Assembly: GCA_031274985.1 (NCBI GenBank)
Contig: JAISPK010000130.1
Location: 1 to 6,543 of the forward strand
Direction: 5' to 3'
Length of the DNA stretch: 6,543 nt
DNA from: Coriobacteriales bacterium
GTDB taxonomy: Bacteria > Actinomycetota > Coriobacteriia > Coriobacteriales > UBA8131
The translations under genes were made by a program, and so were the position numbers. This document shows positions 4,855-6,543 of this stretch, piece by piece (positions within the stretch are counted from its first letter, which is position 1; the number at the start of each line of letters is the position of its first letter). The notes beneath the pieces are model-generated. The model ran no database searches, had not been told where the DNA came from, and saw only the letters and a program-made list of their open reading frames with translations.

Positions 4855-5567
4855 TGACCAATAAACCCCGAGTTTCTGCCTGGCAGCACTACCGCATCTT
4901 ATTGGGCAAGGACCTCCGCCGCGAGTTCCGTACCCGCGAGATGCTCACCTCAATGGGCATTTACACGCTGCTGGTGTTGGTGATCTTTGGAACAGCCCTG
5001 GTGCAAGCCGCAGAAAAAGTGGATATCCTCCAGATGAGCGGCGGGCTCTTTTGGGCGCTCATCGTCTTTACCTCCCTGCTCGGGCTCAATCGCTCGTTTG
5101 CCTACGAAAAAGAGGACGGGGCCTTAGAGGGTGTTTTGCTGGTGCCGCTTGACCGCTCGGTGATCTTCTTGTCAAAACTCACTGCTAACCTGCTCTTTTT
5201 GCTGGTGATAGAGGTTATTGCTATCCCGCTCTTTTTTGTGTTCTTTTTGAGTGGCCTGCCCCTGCAACCTACCCTGCCCCTGGCACTGGGACCCCTGCTG
5301 GTAGGGACCATCGGCATCGCCGGCATCGGAACGTTGCTCGCAACCATCACCATCAATACGCGCGGCAAGGACGTTTTGTTAGCCCTGCTCTTTGTGCCGC
5401 TGATATTTCCCCTGCTGTATGCCTGCGTCTCAGCCACCACGCTTGCCATTTGCGCAAGCCCTGCCCTGTATGATATCTATCCCGCAGCTATGGCTTTGGC
5501 AATAGGTTACGATGTGGTGATGATACTGGTATCGTGGTTGCTCTATGATTTTGTTGTCAGTGCTTAG
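4854..5567 (+). CDS. ccmB: CcmB, membrane subunit of the haem-loading ABC complex
   Basis: This 237-residue polytopic membrane protein partners CcmA. The cytoplasmic N-terminus KDLRREFRTREMLTSM (19-34) and the loop FAYEKEDGALEGVLLVPLDRSVIFLSK (82-108) are highly characteristic of CcmB. About six membrane segments follow: roughly 36-51, 63-79, 105-133, 143-165, 172-200 and 210-232. Despite older ideas of haem export, family knowledge places CcmAB in ATP-driven release of haem-CcmE. The ATG overlapping the ccmA stop is chosen: it gives the conserved N-terminus directly, whereas the frame is open further upstream only as a shadow inside ccmA. The one-base overlap implies coupled, balanced synthesis with CcmA. 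Confidence 0.95.
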   Translation: MTNKPRVSAWQHYRILLGKDLRREFRTREMLTSMGIYTLLVLVIFGTALVQAAEKVDILQMSGGLFWALIVFTSLLGLNRSFAYEKEDGALEGVLLVPLDRSVIFLSKLTANLLFLLVIEVIAIPLFFVFFLSGLPLQPTLPLALGPLLVGTIGIAGIGTLLATITINTRGKDVLLALLFVPLIFPLLYACVSATTLAICASPALYDIYPAAMALAIGYDVVMILVSWLLYDFVVSA

Positions 5568-5590
5568 CAAAGAACAAGGAGTGGTGATGT

Positions 5591-6352
5591 ATGGATTCAC
5601 AGCCTAGCAGATTGAATGCGCTTGCTCTGCCGCTGGTGATCGTTGGCGGAGCGCTCGTTATCGTTGCTTTTATCTTGGTTTTTACGGTGACGCCCCTGGT
5701 TTCCGGCGAGGCAGCGACCAATGGTTTTTTGGAGATAAACGGCCAGTATATTACCAATAAGCTCCTGCTCTCGCAGAAGATCTTCTACTTTCATATGCCG
5801 GCTGCGGTGGTGAGTATGCTGGCGCTGCTTTTTACCGCAATCTATGGCGCGCTCTTTCTCAAAACCCGCAACAGCGCCTACGATTTGCGTGCCCGCACCG
5901 CCACGGAGATCTCGCTGGTTTTTGTTTTGATGACCATGGTCACCGGTCTTGCCTGGACCCGCTACGACTGGGGTGTCTGGTGGACCTGGGAGCCGCGGCT
6001 GACCACCTACTTTATTCTCATGCTCATGGTCTTTGGCTACTTTATCCTACGTACCGCAGTGAGCGACCCGGAGCGCCGGGCGGTCTATAGTTCGGTGTTC
6101 GGCATCATCGTGTTTATCAACGTGCCGATTTGTTTTATGGTCACCCGGTTGATTCCCTCCAGTGTGCATCCTGTTATCTTTCGCACCGACTCCGGTTTAC
6201 CGCCCCTCATGCTCATACCGCTTCTCATAGGAGTGGCGGGCTTTGGCTGCATTGCCTTTGCGCTGTATCGCCAACGCTTGCGTACCCGTCAGATTGAACA
6301 ACGCATTGAAACACTCAAGCTGCACTTAGACGAACTTAGTTTGGAAGGATAA
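5591..6352 (+). CDS. ccmC: CcmC, haem-handling WWD protein that loads CcmE
   Basis: This 253-residue six-helix membrane protein of the haem handling family holds haem and joins it to CcmE. The first conserved His is H68 in IFYFHMPAA. The WWD segment is WGVWWTWEPRLTT (127-139). The second ligand His is H193 in SSVHPV. These match H60 and H184 of E. coli CcmC. E134 replaces the usual Asp of WWxWD. A charged tail (228-253, RQRLRTRQIEQRIETLK) is predicted to be helical or coiled coil, in the cytoplasm. The ATG has AAGGAG (5576-5581) 9 bases upstream; ccmB ends 23 bases earlier and the next gene starts 3 bases after the stop. CcsA of System II shares the WWD domain, but the ccmABEF neighbours support CcmC. 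Confidence 0.95.
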   Translation: MDSQPSRLNALALPLVIVGGALVIVAFILVFTVTPLVSGEAATNGFLEINGQYITNKLLLSQKIFYFHMPAAVVSMLALLFTAIYGALFLKTRNSAYDLRARTATEISLVFVLMTMVTGLAWTRYDWGVWWTWEPRLTTYFILMLMVFGYFILRTAVSDPERRAVYSSVFGIIVFINVPICFMVTRLIPSSVHPVIFRTDSGLPPLMLIPLLIGVAGFGCIAFALYRQRLRTRQIEQRIETLKLHLDELSLEG

Positions 6353-6355
6353 CTC

Positions 6356-6543
6356 ATGGACCCCGTACAAACAGAGATATACTCAACCGTACTCACCGCT
6401 GCCCCCTATGTGATTGCGGCCTATGTGTTGCTGTGGGTGGTGTTGCTCGTCTTTATCGTTGTTGCCTTTCGCAATCTCACTAAGACCGAGAAGCAACTTG
6501 CTGCCCTCGAAGAAGCAGTCGAGCTGCTTGAGCGCAAGCAAGG
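6356..6543 (+). CDS. ccmD: CcmD-like small membrane protein (3' end cut by window)
   Basis: An open frame starts at ATG 6356, with GGAAGG (6343-6348) 7 bases upstream, and runs to the window edge without a stop: 62 full codons are visible. Residues 17-38 form a single membrane helix introduced by APYVIAAYVLLW, resembling the YVxxAY entry of CcmD. A heptad-like amphipathic helix rich in Glu, Leu and Lys follows (TEKQLAALEEAVELLER), probably a short cytoplasmic coiled coil. CcmD helps release haem-CcmE from CcmABC and is usually encoded directly after ccmC, as here. Sequence conservation in CcmD is low, so the call rests on size, topology, motif and position. The true C-terminus is not visible. 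Confidence 0.8.
   Translation, partial: MDPVQTEIYSTVLTAAPYVIAAYVLLWVVLLVFIVVAFRNLTKTEKQLAALEEAVELLERKQ

Noticed and set aside
1..6543. CRISPR array, insertion sequence, or integrated element at the tRNA
   Set aside because: No regularly spaced repeats, transposase, integrase, or duplicated tRNA end is visible on either strand.

Overview
The window is about 6.5 kb of dense, almost entirely plus-strand bacterial coding DNA. It holds the end of an iron-sulfur assembly operon, one minus-strand tRNA gene, and most of a cytochrome c maturation (Ccm, System I) operon. Strong Shine-Dalgarno sequences, TTG and GTG starts, moderate to high GC by eye, and this form of Ccm operon suggest a gut- or oral-type anaerobe. 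My best guess is a member of the Coriobacteriia (Eggerthellaceae-like). That is inference from style and gene content; Desulfovibrio-type or other anaerobic lineages carrying the same variant Ccm system are not excluded.

Positions 1-905 are the Fe-S block. A reading frame that ends at 58 (possibly the tail of a NifS/IscS cysteine desulfurase) overlaps the TTG start of an IscU/NifU-type scaffold (55-498). The scaffold overlaps by one base an Rrf2/IscR-type regulator with a cluster of cysteines (498-905). The arrangement suggests one translationally coupled unit that builds Fe-S clusters and senses them.

Positions 906-1217 contain no protein gene. They hold a partial duplication of the end of the regulator gene, two mutually exclusive hairpins ahead of a short T run, a tRNA-Arg(CCU) gene on the minus strand (1023-1098) with an extended -10 promoter, and a plus-strand control region for the ccm operon. 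That control region has a TACAAT box, a 5-6-5 palindrome centred near -41.5 of the predicted start, and a TGAT-N4-ATCA element at the predicted start.

Positions 1218-6543 read ccmE, ccmF, ccmA, ccmB, ccmC, ccmD (ccmD is cut by the window end). CcmABCD would load haem onto CcmE and release haem-CcmE using ATP. CcmF would then attach the haem to apocytochrome c outside the membrane. The CcmE is the Cys-type variant (CPSKY in place of the usual HxxxY) and appears to carry a second, haem-motif-less OB-fold copy of itself. No CcmG, CcmH or CcmI is seen in the window. The CcmE architecture and the ccmE promoter region are the most interesting parts.
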